Part shown: piece after piece, positions 35,861 to 44,318 of the stretch | Layout of the letters: each line of letters begins with the position of its first letter | Position numbering within the stretch: the stretch's first letter is position 1 | Source: Saccharopolyspora spinosa NRRL 18395 | GTDB taxonomy: Bacteria > Actinomycetota > Actinomycetes > Mycobacteriales > Pseudonocardiaceae | Reading direction: 5' to 3' | DNA length: 64,000 nucleotides | Assembly (NCBI RefSeq): GCF_000194155.1 | Contig: NZ_GL877878.1 | Location: 310,001 to 374,000 of the forward strand | Translations under genes and position numbers: made by a program | Notes under the pieces: model-generated | Told to the model about the DNA's origin: nothing | What the model saw: the letters and a program-made list of their open reading frames with translations, nothing else | Database searches by the model: none

Positions 35861-35877
35861 TCCCAGGTAATTCCCAG
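35861..35877 (+). promoter_or_regulatory. TCCCAG direct repeat before the glycosyltransferase operon
   Basis: TCCCAGGTAATTCCCAG holds two exact TCCCAG units 11 bases apart, one helical turn, about 75 bases upstream of the GT2–GtrA start. This is the usual architecture of an OmpR/PhoB-family binding site, and the same unit stands before the response-regulator gene at 39649. Confidence 0.6.
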
Positions 35878-35951
35878 CTGACGCCCACGGCCCTCGCACC
35901 TCGCCCCGGCTTGATGGATACCGCAACAGGCCGGAAGTGAGGTGGTGGGAG

Positions 35952-37211
35952 ATGAGTGCCGTGCCGCAGCTCGGTGTCGCCGCGCAAGCACGCCGCGCGG
36001 CAAACCGGACCGCGACGGTCGACGTGGTGATCCCGGTTTACAACGAGGAACGTTCGCTGCCCGGGTGCCTGGAGGTGCTCGGCAAGCACCTCGCCGAAGA
36101 CTTCCCCTTCTCGTGGACCATCACGGTGGTCGACAACGCGAGCACGGACGGCACGCTGGGCGTCGCCCACGAGCTGGCCGGCGCGATGGACAACGTTCGG
36201 GTGCTGCACCTCGACCGCAAAGGCCGCGGGCTGGCGCTGCGCACCGCGTGGGCTTACAGCGACGCGGATGTCGTGGTGTACATGGACGTCGACCTGTCGA
36301 CCGGTCTGGATGCGCTGCTCCCGCTGGTCGCCCCGCTGGTCAACGGGCACTCGGCGCTGGCCATCGGTTCCCGGCTGGCGACCGGAGCCCGCACGGTCCG
36401 CGGCGGCAAGCGGGAGCTGATCTCCCGCTGCTACAACAAGATGATCCGCTGGACCCACGGTGCCCGGTTCACCGACGCGCAGTGCGGTTTCAAGGCAGCT
36501 CGCACGGATGTGGTGAAGCCGCTGCTGAAGCACGTGCAGGACGATTCGTGGTTCTTCGACACCGAATTGCTGCTGCTGGCCGAGCACAATGGCCTGCGGG
36601 TCCACGAGGTCCCGGTGGACTGGGTCGAAGACGTCGACACCCGGGTCAACGTGGTCAAGACCGCCATCGACGACATCGCAGGCCTGATCCGGGTGGCGCG
36701 CGCCAAGGTCACCGGAGCGGCGAAGGTGCCGGGTCTGCCGCAGCGGCCCGCGCCGCGAGCCGCACACCCCCGGGCCGCGCTGGCGAAGCGGGAGAACGGC
36801 CTGCTGTGGCAGCTGGTTTCGTTCGGCGTGATCGGGCTGGTGTCCACAGTGATCACCTCCGTGCTGTACGCCGTCCTGCGTTCGTGGTGGCCGCCGCTGC
36901 TGGCGAACCTGGTGGCGTTGACCGTCACCACGTTGTGGAACACCGAGGCCAACCGCCGGTTCACCTTCCTGAACCAGTCCAGCTCCTCCGGGCGGGTGCA
37001 CCTGCAGGGGCTGGTCGTGTTCGCCCTCTACTACGTGGTCACCTCCGGTGCGCTGCTCGGATTGCACGCCTGGCAGCCGGATCCGTCGCGGTGGCTGGAA
37101 GTTCTCGTGCTCGTGGTGTCTTCGGTGGTCGGGACGGGGCTGCGGTTCGTGCTGCTCAGGTCCTGGGTGTTCCGGCCCGAGGTGCCGTCCAAGGAAGAGG
37201 AACAGGGATGA
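35952..37211 (+). CDS. GT2 polyprenyl-phosphate glycosyltransferase fused to GtrA
   Basis: A 419-residue two-domain protein. The N-terminal GT2 domain resembles dolichyl/polyprenyl-phosphate sugar synthases: VVIPVYNEERSLPGCLE, VVDNASTDGTLGVA, RKGRGLALRTAWAYSDADVV, YMDVDLSTGLDALLPL (DxD) and TDAQCGFKAAR. The C-terminal 130 residues (VSFGVIGLVSTVITSVLY, WNTEANRRFTFLNQ, FVLLRSWVFRPE) are a four-TM GtrA domain thought to flip the lipid-linked sugar. It supplies a carrier-linked sugar to the GT39 enzyme encoded next, with which it overlaps by four bases. ATG 35952 has GGTGG upstream; GTG 35937 is possible. Confidence 0.9.
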   Translation: MSAVPQLGVAAQARRAANRTATVDVVIPVYNEERSLPGCLEVLGKHLAEDFPFSWTITVVDNASTDGTLGVAHELAGAMDNVRVLHLDRKGRGLALRTAWAYSDADVVVYMDVDLSTGLDALLPLVAPLVNGHSALAIGSRLATGARTVRGGKRELISRCYNKMIRWTHGARFTDAQCGFKAARTDVVKPLLKHVQDDSWFFDTELLLLAEHNGLRVHEVPVDWVEDVDTRVNVVKTAIDDIAGLIRVARAKVTGAAKVPGLPQRPAPRAAHPRAALAKRENGLLWQLVSFGVIGLVSTVITSVLYAVLRSWWPPLLANLVALTVTTLWNTEANRRFTFLNQSSSSGRVHLQGLVVFALYYVVTSGALLGLHAWQPDPSRWLEVLVLVVSSVVGTGLRFVLLRSWVFRPEVPSKEEEQG

Positions 37212-39417
37212 CGTCGGTTGATACGACGACCCGGCACGCCCGGGTCGAGGGGGCGGAACCGCGTCGCGGGACCGCGCCGTGGCAATGGCTTTCGCTCGCG
37301 GCGATCTGCGTGCTGTCCGGGGTGCTGTACTGCTGGGGGATCGGCGGGTCCTGGGGGAACTCGTACTACTCGGCGGCCGTGAAGTCGATGTCGCAGAGCT
37401 TCGAGAACTTCTTCTTCGGCTCCTTCGACCCGGCCGGCGTGGTCACCGTCGACAAGCCGCCGATGGCCCTGTGGTTGCAGGTCTTGTCGGTGAAGGTGTT
37501 CGGGTTCAGCCAGTTCGCAGTGCTGTTCCCGCAGGTGTTGGCCGGTGTCGCGGCGGTCTTCTTGCTGCACCGCACGGTTCGGCGTTGGGCGGGCGAGCAC
37601 GCCGCGCTGCTCGCGGCGCTGGTCATGGCGCTGACACCGATCACGGTGGTGATCAACCGGGACAACAACCCGGACACGCTGCTCGTGCTGCTGGTCGTCG
37701 CGGCGGCTTATGCGATGACGCGGGCCTCCGAATCGCGCACGGCCACCGGTTGGCTCGCGTTGGCGGCATTCCTGGTCGGCTGCGGCTTCCTGACCAAGAT
37801 GCTGCAGGCCTGGATGGTCCTGCCCGCCTTCGTCGCGGCCTACCTGGTCGGCAGTCGCGCCGGGTGGGGGCGGCGGTTGCTGGATCTGGGCGTGGCAGCC
37901 GTGGTGGTGCTGGTCAGCTCGTTCTGGTGGGTCGCGGCGACCGCGCTGTGGCCTTCGCCGAAGCCGTACATCGGCGGCAGCACGGACGGTTCCGCCTGGG
38001 ATCTGGTGTTCGGCTACAACGGTTTCGGCCGGATCTTCGGCGGTGACCGCAACCCCGGCCGGAATGCGGGCACCGATGGCGGTTTCCAGCCGCCGTCGGG
38101 TGGTCCGGGCGGTGGGGGCGGCGGTTTCGCCGGCTCGTCGGGCGTCCTGCGGTTGTTCAACGACCAGCTCGCCGGTCAGATCAGTTGGCTGCTGCCGCTG
38201 TGCGCTTTGGTGCTGGTCGCGATGCTGGTCTTCGGGGTCCGGCATTGGCGCGGCGGCCGACCGCTGGACCGCGGGCAGGCCGCGGGCTGGGTGCTCTGGG
38301 GCGGTTGGCTGGTGGTCATCGGCCTGATGTTCAGCTTCGCGCGGTCTGGGGCGGTTGGCTGGTGGTCATCGGGCTGATGTTCACGACGATGCTCGCGCCA
38401 GCGGTCGGCGCCGTGGCCGGGGCCGGGGTGGTCCGGTTCTGGCGCTGGTACCGGGAACCGCGGGGCAAGGCGTGGCTGCTGCTTCCGGTCGGTGTCGCGA
38501 TCACGGTGGCGTGGGCGATGGCCGTCGTCGCGCGTGAGCTGAGCTGGCACGCGTGGGCCGGGTATGCGGCCGTGGGGTTGGGCGTCCTCGCGCTGGTCGT
38601 GCTGCTGATCGGTCGGCGCGGCAAGGCGGCGCTGGCCAGAACCGGCCTGGTGCTGGGCTTGGCCGCCGCATTGGCGGTGCCGACGGCCTGGTCGGCGCTC
38701 GGTGCGGTCAGCGGCCAGAGCCGCATGGGCGGCGCGAACCCGATGGCCGGCCCGGAGATGAGCATCCGGCAGGGCAACGTCATGCAGTTCCCGGGAGCGG
38801 TGCCGCCGAACGGTCAGGGCCAGGACGGCGCGCAGCAGCCGCAGGACTCGGCCGAGCGGGGCAGCGCCGAGGAAGGGCCGGTCCTTTTCATGGACGGCAG
38901 GGGCGGTGAATCGCTGACCGAGGAGGAGCGGAAGATGCTCGACCACGTCCGGGCCAACGCAGGTGACCTCGAAGTGCCGCTGGCGGTCGAGGGCGGCTCG
39001 ATGGCCGCGTCGTCGTACATCATCAACTCCGATCTGAGGGTCGTCGGCATGGGCGGTTTCAGCAGCAGCGACGAGGCTCCGTCGGTGGCCCAGCTGGCGG
39101 AGTGGAAGCGGTCCGGTCAGCTCGGCTACGTCCAGCTCGGCGGCATCAGCGGCTCGGGCGGCATGCGGCGCCACGACGACCTGGGCGACCGGGACGGCCT
39201 GGGCGACCGGGACGGCCTGGGCGGCGGCGATGCTCAGCCGGGCGGGGACGGTTCCCAGCCGCCTGCGGGTGCACAGCCTCCCGGTGGCATGTCCGGGCGT
39301 GGCGGCCAGGTCAGCCAGGAGCGCGACGAGTGGGTGAAGCAGAACTGCACCCTCGTCAACCCGGCGTCCTGGGGCGGTGCGGCGGACACCTCGCTGCAGC
39401 TCTACAGCTGCAAGTGA
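37208..39417 (+). pseudogene. GT39/ArnT-like glycosyltransferase (YkcB-like), interrupted
   Basis: ATG 37208 opens a multi-TM GT39 enzyme: YCWGIGGSWGNSYYSAAVKS, VTVDKPPMALWLQVLSVKVF with the catalytic acidic residues in periplasmic loop 1, VINRDNNPDTLLVLLVVAAA, GFLTKMLQAW and a Gly-rich loop. At about 38345 a 38-base duplicate of 38295–38332 replaces the stretch that should encode the GIFHPYYT motif and shifts the frame; the rest continues in another frame from MLAPAVGAVAGAGVVRFWRW to the extracytoplasmic C-terminal domain (SSYIINSDLRVVGMGGF, QLAEWKRSGQLGYVQLGG) and stop at 39415–39417. The intact protein would be about 730 residues. Mutation or assembly artefact. Confidence 0.85.
38295..38382 (+). 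repeat. 50-base-offset duplication inside the GT39 gene
   Basis: TCTGGGGCGGTTGGCTGGTG starts at 38295 and again at 38345; 38 bases are shared with one mismatch (38323 C, 38373 G). Between the copies lies TTCAGCTTCGCGCGG. The second copy takes the place where family members encode GIFHPYY. Confidence 0.9.
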
Positions 39418-39418
39418 G

Positions 39419-39457
39419 CCGGGGTGGGTGCGCACCCAGGCTGCGCACCCACCCCGG
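39419..39457. terminator. terminator of the glycosyltransferase operon
   Basis: CCGGGGTGGGTGCGCA pairs perfectly with TGCGCACCCACCCCGG over 16 bp with a seven-base loop, beginning at the base after the GT39 stop codon. It separates the GT operon from the regulator pair. Confidence 0.85.
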
Positions 39458-39473
39458 ACAGCCCCGTGTTCTG

Positions 39474-39545
39474 CCTGGTCAGGGCCCCGTGAGTACGTTT
39501 GGTCGCGGCAGCAGCCTGCGGTAGCAGCCCAACGTGCTCACAGGC
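39474..39545. repeat. GTGAGCACGT inverted-repeat element, copy 1
   Basis: CCTGGTCAGGGCCCCGTGAG, then TACGTTTGG, a GCGGCAGCAGCC-type centre and CCCAACGTGCTCACAGGCG. Outer arms pair GTGAGTACGTT with AACGTGCTCAC. Relatives lie at 20.7, 49.0, 57.8 and 59.9 kb, all in gaps after genes. Confidence 0.75.
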
Positions 39546-39609
39546 GATCAGCTGCGGAAACATCGGCCCGACGGGGTGCGCGGCGGTGGCTCCGGGATAC
39601 GAAGCCTGT

Positions 39610-39637
39610 TCCCAGGTTCCTTCCAGCTTTCTCCCAG
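39610..39637 (+). promoter_or_regulatory. triple TCCCAG direct repeat before the response-regulator gene
   Basis: TCCCAG (39610), TTCCAG (39621) and TCCCAG (39632) repeat with an exact 11-base period, ending 11 bases before ATG 39649. The array overlaps the likely promoter and leads into the GGGAGG ribosome site, as expected for autoregulation by an OmpR-type protein. Confidence 0.6.
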
Positions 39638-39648
39638 GGAGGTGGGCG

Positions 39649-40365
39649 ATGCTTGGCGACGTGGCGGATACCAACATTGCGCGCGTGCTGGTCGTCGACG
39701 ACGAGCCAAACATCTTGGAGCTGCTCACCGCAGCTCTGCGGCTCAGCGGCTTCGAGGTGCACGGCGCGGGAACCGGGGCCGACGCGCTGCGGGCCGCTGC
39801 GGAGTTCCGGCCCGACATCGTGGTGCTCGACGTGATGCTGCCGGACCGGGACGGGTTCTCGGTCGCCTCCGAGCTGCGGGCCAACGGCAACGCCGTGCCG
39901 GTGCTGTTCCTGACCGCGCGCGACGCCGTCGAGGACCGCATCGCCGGCCTGACCGCCGGTGGCGACGACTACGTCACCAAGCCGTTCAGCCTCGACGAGG
40001 TGGTGCTGCGGCTGCGCGCGATCCTGCGCCGGGTGCAGCCCGCGCAGGTCAACGACTCGCGGCTGCGCTACCACGACCTCGAACTGGACGAGGAGACCTA
40101 CGAGGTCCGCCGGGCGGGACGGCTGGTGAGCCTGTCGCCGACCGAGTTCAAGCTGCTGCGCTACCTGTTGATCAACGCCGAGAAGGTGGTCAGCAAGGTC
40201 CAGATCCTGGACCGGGTGTGGAACTACGAGTTCGGCGGGGACAGCCGGATCGTCGAGTCCTACATCAGCTACCTGCGGCGCAAGGTCGACTCGGTGTCCC
40301 CGTCGTTGATCCACACCATCCGTGGCGTGGGTTACGTGCTGCGCTTGCCTCCGGAGCAGCGATGA
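39649..40365 (+). CDS. OmpR/PhoB-family response regulator
   Basis: A 238-residue regulator. The receiver domain has RVLVVDDEPNILELL, the phosphoacceptor in IVVLDVMLPDRDG (Asp near residue 61) and DYVTKPFSLDEVVLRLRA; the C-terminal winged helix has LSPTEFKLLRYLLINAEKVV, ILDRVWNYEFGGDSRIVESY and LIHTIRGVGYVLRLP. ATG 39649 lies five bases after GGGAGG. It overlaps the kinase gene by four bases (ATGA), so the pair is an operon. The 11-base TCCCAG repeats in front of this gene and of the GT operon suggest those are its targets. Confidence 0.93.
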   Translation: MLGDVADTNIARVLVVDDEPNILELLTAALRLSGFEVHGAGTGADALRAAAEFRPDIVVLDVMLPDRDGFSVASELRANGNAVPVLFLTARDAVEDRIAGLTAGGDDYVTKPFSLDEVVLRLRAILRRVQPAQVNDSRLRYHDLELDEETYEVRRAGRLVSLSPTEFKLLRYLLINAEKVVSKVQILDRVWNYEFGGDSRIVESYISYLRRKVDSVSPSLIHTIRGVGYVLRLPPEQR

Positions 40366-41813
40366 CGGTCGTGTTCCGGACGCTGCGCGGGCGGCTGGTG
40401 CTAGTGCTGGTCGGGGCGCTGGTGACCGGCCTGTTCCTGGTGGGCGTGACCAGCACCGCACTGCTGAGCCGGTCGCTGCTGGAGCGCACCGACGACCGGT
40501 TGGCGGAGCTGTCCGGGCCGTGGGAGCACGGGTTCCGGCCGCCACCGGAACCGCCCAGGGGCGCTCTGGCCGAAAGCCCCGGGCGAGGCGACCTGCCCAC
40601 CGAATTCCGGGTGCTGATCTTCGACTCGGCCGGCGCGCAGGTTGGCGGGATACTCGGGCAGACCTCGGGCGATCGGGGCGGGCCGGTGCTACGGACCCCG
40701 GAGCGGGGTCCGCAGATCAAGACGGTGCCCGATCAGGCGGGCGGCGCGGCCTGGCGGGTGCGCGAGGTCGCGCTGCCCGACGGGCGGCACGCCGTGCTCG
40801 CGCTGTCGCTCGCCAACGTCGATGCGACCGTGCGCCAGCTGATCGTCATCGAACTGGTGGTCGCGGGTGGCGTGCTGCTCGTGCTGGCTGCGGCGGCGGC
40901 ACTGACGGTGCGGCTCAGCCTGCGGCCGCTGAACCGCATCGAGCACACCGCCGATGCCATCGCGGCCGGGCAGCTCGATCGACGTGTGCCGGATCAGGAC
41001 CCGCGCACCGAGACCGGGCGGCTCGGCGCGGCCCTGAACACGATGCTCGGGCGGCTGGTGGACGCGTTGCAGCAGCGCGAGAAATCAGAGCTCCGGCTGC
41101 GGCGGTTCGTCGCGGACGCCGGGCACGAACTGCGCACGCCGTTGACGTCGATCCGGGGGTTCGCGGAGCTGTACCGGCGCAGCGACCAGCACCGTCCGGA
41201 GGACGTGCGGATGATGATGCGGCGCATCGAGTCCGAGGCGGTGCGCATGGGCGGCCTGGTCGACGACCTGTTGCTGCTGGCCAGGTTGGACCGGGAACGC
41301 ACCATCGACCTGGTCGACCTGGACCTGGCTCCGCTGGTGCAGGACGTGGTGCACGACGGGCGGGCGCGCGACCCCGAGCGGAAGATCGTGCTGCGGGAAC
41401 CGGAAAAGCCGCTGCGCGTGCTGGGCGACAGCCCCCGCCTCCGCCAGGTCCTGACGAACCTGGTGAACAACGCCCTGATGCACACCCCGCCGGGCTCGCC
41501 GATCACCGTCGAGGTCGCCCGGGATTCCGCCGGGGGAGGAGCCCTCGCCGCGGCGGGCGCGCAGCTGCCCGCGGGCACACCGGTGGCGATCGTCTCGGTC
41601 GCCGACACCGGCCCGGGCATCCCACCGGACCACGCGCCGCAGATCTTCGACCGCTTCTACCGGGTCGACGACGGCCGCCACCGCGAGGCCGGCGGAACGG
41701 GCCTCGGCCTGGCGATCACGACCGCGATCGCCGAGGCCCACAACGGCCGGGTGGAACTGCACGCCAACGCCGAAGGAGGCAGCACCTTCCGCCTTCTCCT
41801 ACCTCTGACCTGA
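40362..41813 (+). CDS. membrane sensor histidine kinase
   Basis: A 483-residue kinase with two membrane segments (about 13–33, VLVLVGALVTGLFLVGV, and 168–190, VVAGGVLLVLAAAAALTV) enclosing an extracytoplasmic sensor domain of about 130 residues rich in Pro and Gly. HAMP (LRPLNRIEHTADAIAAGQLD), HisKA with FVADAGHELRTPLTSIRGFA (His near residue 256) and HATPase_c (NLVNNALMHTPPGSP, VADTGPGIPPDH, FDRFYRVD, GTGLGLAI) follow. Partner of the upstream regulator. Signal unknown; the link to envelope glycosylation is inferred from shared operator repeats. Confidence 0.94.
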   Translation: MTVVFRTLRGRLVLVLVGALVTGLFLVGVTSTALLSRSLLERTDDRLAELSGPWEHGFRPPPEPPRGALAESPGRGDLPTEFRVLIFDSAGAQVGGILGQTSGDRGGPVLRTPERGPQIKTVPDQAGGAAWRVREVALPDGRHAVLALSLANVDATVRQLIVIELVVAGGVLLVLAAAAALTVRLSLRPLNRIEHTADAIAAGQLDRRVPDQDPRTETGRLGAALNTMLGRLVDALQQREKSELRLRRFVADAGHELRTPLTSIRGFAELYRRSDQHRPEDVRMMMRRIESEAVRMGGLVDDLLLLARLDRERTIDLVDLDLAPLVQDVVHDGRARDPERKIVLREPEKPLRVLGDSPRLRQVLTNLVNNALMHTPPGSPITVEVARDSAGGGALAAAGAQLPAGTPVAIVSVADTGPGIPPDHAPQIFDRFYRVDDGRHREAGGTGLGLAITTAIAEAHNGRVELHANAEGGSTFRLLLPLT

Positions 41814-41826
41814 TCCACCCACCCGA

Positions 41827-42010
41827 GATCCGACGTGACACCCCGAATCCGACATGACTTCCGTGATCCAACGTGACTTCCGTAATCCGACATGCCCCCG
41901 GGATCCGACGTGATTTCCGTGATCCAACGTGACATTCGTGATCCCACGTGACTTCCGGGATCCCACGTACGTGACTTCCGGGATCCGACGTGACACCCGG
42001 GATCCGAACG
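41827..42010. repeat. 19-base tandem repeat array
   Basis: About nine to ten imperfect copies of GATCCGACGTGACTTCCGT fill this interval head to tail. Variation is mostly at positions 5–8 (CCGA/CCAA/CCCA) and in the last five bases (TTCCG/CACCC/CCCCG). One unit carries a four-base ACGT duplication. The array lies between the kinase gene and the convergent asnB. ACGTGA in every unit is notable. No coding function is evident. Confidence 0.9.
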
Positions 42011-42045
42011 AGTTGTCCCGTATCGCGGAACCCCGGTTCCGTTTC

Positions 42046-42082
42046 CGCAATTTCAATGGAAATCGGACCTATTGAAATTGCG
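42046..42082. terminator. inverted repeat after asnB
   Basis: CGCAATTTCAAT and ATTGAAATTGCG are perfect 12-base inverted copies with a 13-base loop, about 50 bases beyond the asnB stop. AT-rich for this genome, and similar in flavour to the TTTCAATTGAAA palindromes of the kdp locus. A terminator or a protein site. Confidence 0.55.
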
Positions 42083-42134
42083 TCTTTCCGAGGCTCGGAC
42101 CCCCGCTTCCGGGAGTGGGCAATTGGATTCGGCG

Positions 42135-43967
42135 TCAGAGCTTGACCGTGGGGTGGTGGATCTCGAACCAGGTCGACAGGTCGAGGGCCCGTTCGAAGGT
42201 GAAGCGGGCCGCCTGGTCGATCCCGTTCGGGTCCTGCTTCATCGCCTCGCGCAGCCACTTCTCGTCGAGCAGCGACAGCGCCGGGTCGCCCGCCGCGACC
42301 AGGTCCGCGACCTGCCGCTGCAGCACCGCCGCGTACTTCGGGTCCTGCGTGGACGGGTACGGGCTCTTCACCCGCTCGACTACGGACTTCGGCAGGGTGT
42401 CGGCGGTGGCGTGGCGCAGCAGGCTCTTCTCCCGCCCGTCGAAGGTCTTCAGCGACCACGGCGTGTTGAAGACGTACTCGACGAGCCGGTGGTCGCAGAA
42501 CGGCACCCGCACCTCCAGGCCGACCGCCATGCTCATCCGGTCCTTGCGGTCCAGCAGGACGCGGACGAACCGGGACAGGTGCAGATAGCAGATCTGCCGC
42601 ATCCGGCGGTCGAGGTCGCTCTCCCCGTCGAGCACCGGGACGGAGCTGACGGCCTCGCGGTAGGCATCGGCCACGTAGGACTCCAGGTCCATCGCCGCTG
42701 CCAGGTCCGGGCTCAACGTGTTCGTCTGCCTGACGGGTAGCGATCGGACGGCGAACCACGGGAAGTTCTCGGCCTGCTGCACCTGCGGGTCGTGGAACCA
42801 CTTGTAGCCGCCGAAGACCTCGTCCGCGGACTCGCCGGAGAGCGCCACCGTCGAGTGCCCGCGGATCGCCTTGAACAGCAGGTACAGCGACTGGTCCAGG
42901 TCGCCCAGGCCCAGCGGGAGGTCGCGGGCCTGCACGGTGGCGCGCCGCACGGCGGGGTCGGCCAGCGCGTCCGGATCGAGCACGATGTCCTGGTGCCGCG
43001 AGCCGACGTGCTCGGCGACGTCGTGCACGTACGGGGTGTCGGGCGTGGCGCGCATCTCGTCGGGCACGAAGTGCTCGGTCTGGCCGACGAAATCGACCGC
43101 GAAGCTGCGCACCTGTTCGCCGCTCTGCGCCAGCTGGAGCCCGGCGAGCGCGGTGATGGTGCTGGAGTCCAGGCCGCCGGAGAGCAGCACGCAGCGCGGC
43201 ACGTCGGAGATCAGCTGCCGCCTGACGATGTCGTCCAGCAGCTCGCGCACGTGCGAGACCGACGTCTGCTGGTCGTCGGTGTGCGCGGCGGCCTGCAGTC
43301 GCCAGTAGGTGTGCTCGCGCAGGCCCTTGCGATCGACGGTGACGATGGTGCCGGGCTCGACCTCGTGCATGCCGGACCACACCGCCTGCCGCGGCGTCTT
43401 GACCATCACGAACAGCTCCCGCAGCCCGTCGGCGTCGACGATCTTCTCGGCCAGCGGGTTCGCCAGGATCGCCTTCGGCTCGGAGCCGAACAGCACGCCT
43501 TGCTCGGTCGGGTAGTAGTACAGCGGCTTGATGCCCATCCGGTCGCGGATCAGCAGCAGCTGCTCGGTGCGGGTGTCCCAGACGGCGAAGGCGAACATGC
43601 CGTTGAGGTGCTCGGCGACCTGCGGGCCCCACTCCAGGTAGCCGTGCAGCACGACCTCGGTGTCGCTGTCGGTGTCGAAGCGGTGGCCGCGGCGCCGCAG
43701 CTCGTCGCGCAGCTCGGTGAAGTTGTACGCCTCGCCGCTGTAGACGATCGCGACCTCACCGTCGGAGGTTGCGGCCGCCATCGGCTGTGCCCCGCCGGGC
43801 AGGTCGATGATCGCCAGCCGCCGGTGCCCGAGTGCCGCGTGCGGGCGCACCCAGGTGCCGCCGGCGTCCGGGCCCCGGCAGGTCATGGTCGCGCACATCG
43901 CGTCGATGGCGGGCTGCTCGCGGGTCAGGTCGCGCTGGAAGTCGATCCAGCCGGAGATGCCGCACAT
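42135..43967 (-). CDS. asnB: asparagine synthase (glutamine-hydrolysing)
   Basis: AsnB makes asparagine from aspartate, ATP and glutamine. The 610-residue product starts MCGISGWIDF with the nucleophilic Cys exposed after Met removal; class II amidotransferase motifs RGPDAGGTW, LGHRRLAIIDL and IVYSGEAYNFTELRDELRR follow. The synthase half has CVLLSGGLDSSTITAL (the SGGxDS ATP loop), ALSGESADEVFGGYKWF and VPFCDHRLVEYVF. ATG 43967 follows AAGGAGAAC. Single gene with its own promoter region. Some family members amidate cell-wall precursors or peptides instead, which sequence alone cannot exclude. Confidence 0.92.
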   Translation of the reverse strand: MCGISGWIDFQRDLTREQPAIDAMCATMTCRGPDAGGTWVRPHAALGHRRLAIIDLPGGAQPMAAATSDGEVAIVYSGEAYNFTELRDELRRRGHRFDTDSDTEVVLHGYLEWGPQVAEHLNGMFAFAVWDTRTEQLLLIRDRMGIKPLYYYPTEQGVLFGSEPKAILANPLAEKIVDADGLRELFVMVKTPRQAVWSGMHEVEPGTIVTVDRKGLREHTYWRLQAAAHTDDQQTSVSHVRELLDDIVRRQLISDVPRCVLLSGGLDSSTITALAGLQLAQSGEQVRSFAVDFVGQTEHFVPDEMRATPDTPYVHDVAEHVGSRHQDIVLDPDALADPAVRRATVQARDLPLGLGDLDQSLYLLFKAIRGHSTVALSGESADEVFGGYKWFHDPQVQQAENFPWFAVRSLPVRQTNTLSPDLAAAMDLESYVADAYREAVSSVPVLDGESDLDRRMRQICYLHLSRFVRVLLDRKDRMSMAVGLEVRVPFCDHRLVEYVFNTPWSLKTFDGREKSLLRHATADTLPKSVVERVKSPYPSTQDPKYAAVLQRQVADLVAAGDPALSLLDEKWLREAMKQDPNGIDQAARFTFERALDLSTWFEIHHPTVKL

Positions 43968-44224
43968 GTCGGTGTTCTCCTTCGCGTTGGGGATCTCACG
44001 CGAGGGGCGCAAATGCCGGGTTTCGGGCGCTTTGCACCACAGGCGCCTTCATTAGCAATGTTAACTAGATAGTTGCATAGACGAAACCAACTCACGGAGT
44101 GAAGTCGCCCACTCACGAACCGTGCAGAAACACGAAACCACCTGAAAACGACGGCTGCCAGTTCACTCGATCGGGCGCATCAAGAACGCATCAATGCGCA
44201 CGGAGCAGGCATCAAGGAGCCGTC
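43968..44224. promoter_or_regulatory. divergent asnB / kdp regulatory region with GCATCAA repeats
   Basis: No gene is seen here. Positions 44040–44080 are AT-rich (TTAGCAATGTTAACTAGATA) and probably hold the asnB promoter. Toward kdp, GCATCAA occurs at 44177, 44188 and 44209, spaced 11 and 21 bases, that is on one face of the helix. Response regulators of the KdpE class bind such direct repeats, so this is a candidate KdpE site for the kdp operon. Confidence 0.45.
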
Positions 44225-44305
44225 ATGGGCCTTGGCCGCGCCCGGTACGGGGGATTTCGCTGTTCCCAGACGGCCACCACGAACCGGTGGCCCGAATTCG
44301 AGTGA
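44225..44305 (+). CDS. 26-aa micro-ORF at the head of the kdp operon
   Basis: ATG 44225 follows AAGGAG by five bases and encodes 26 residues (begins MGLGRARYGGFRCSQ, ends WPEFE), stopping at 44305. It is not hydrophobic and resembles no family I know. A hairpin (GCCACC/GGTGGC around 44272–44290) lies in its 3' half, so it may be a translated leader. The good ribosome site is the main support; the product may be unimportant. Confidence 0.35.
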   Translation: MGLGRARYGGFRCSQTATTNRWPEFE

Positions 44306-44318
44306 GGAGTGCGCAGCG

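Noticed and set aside
41827..42010. CRISPR array
   Set aside because: Repeats abut with no spacers between them.
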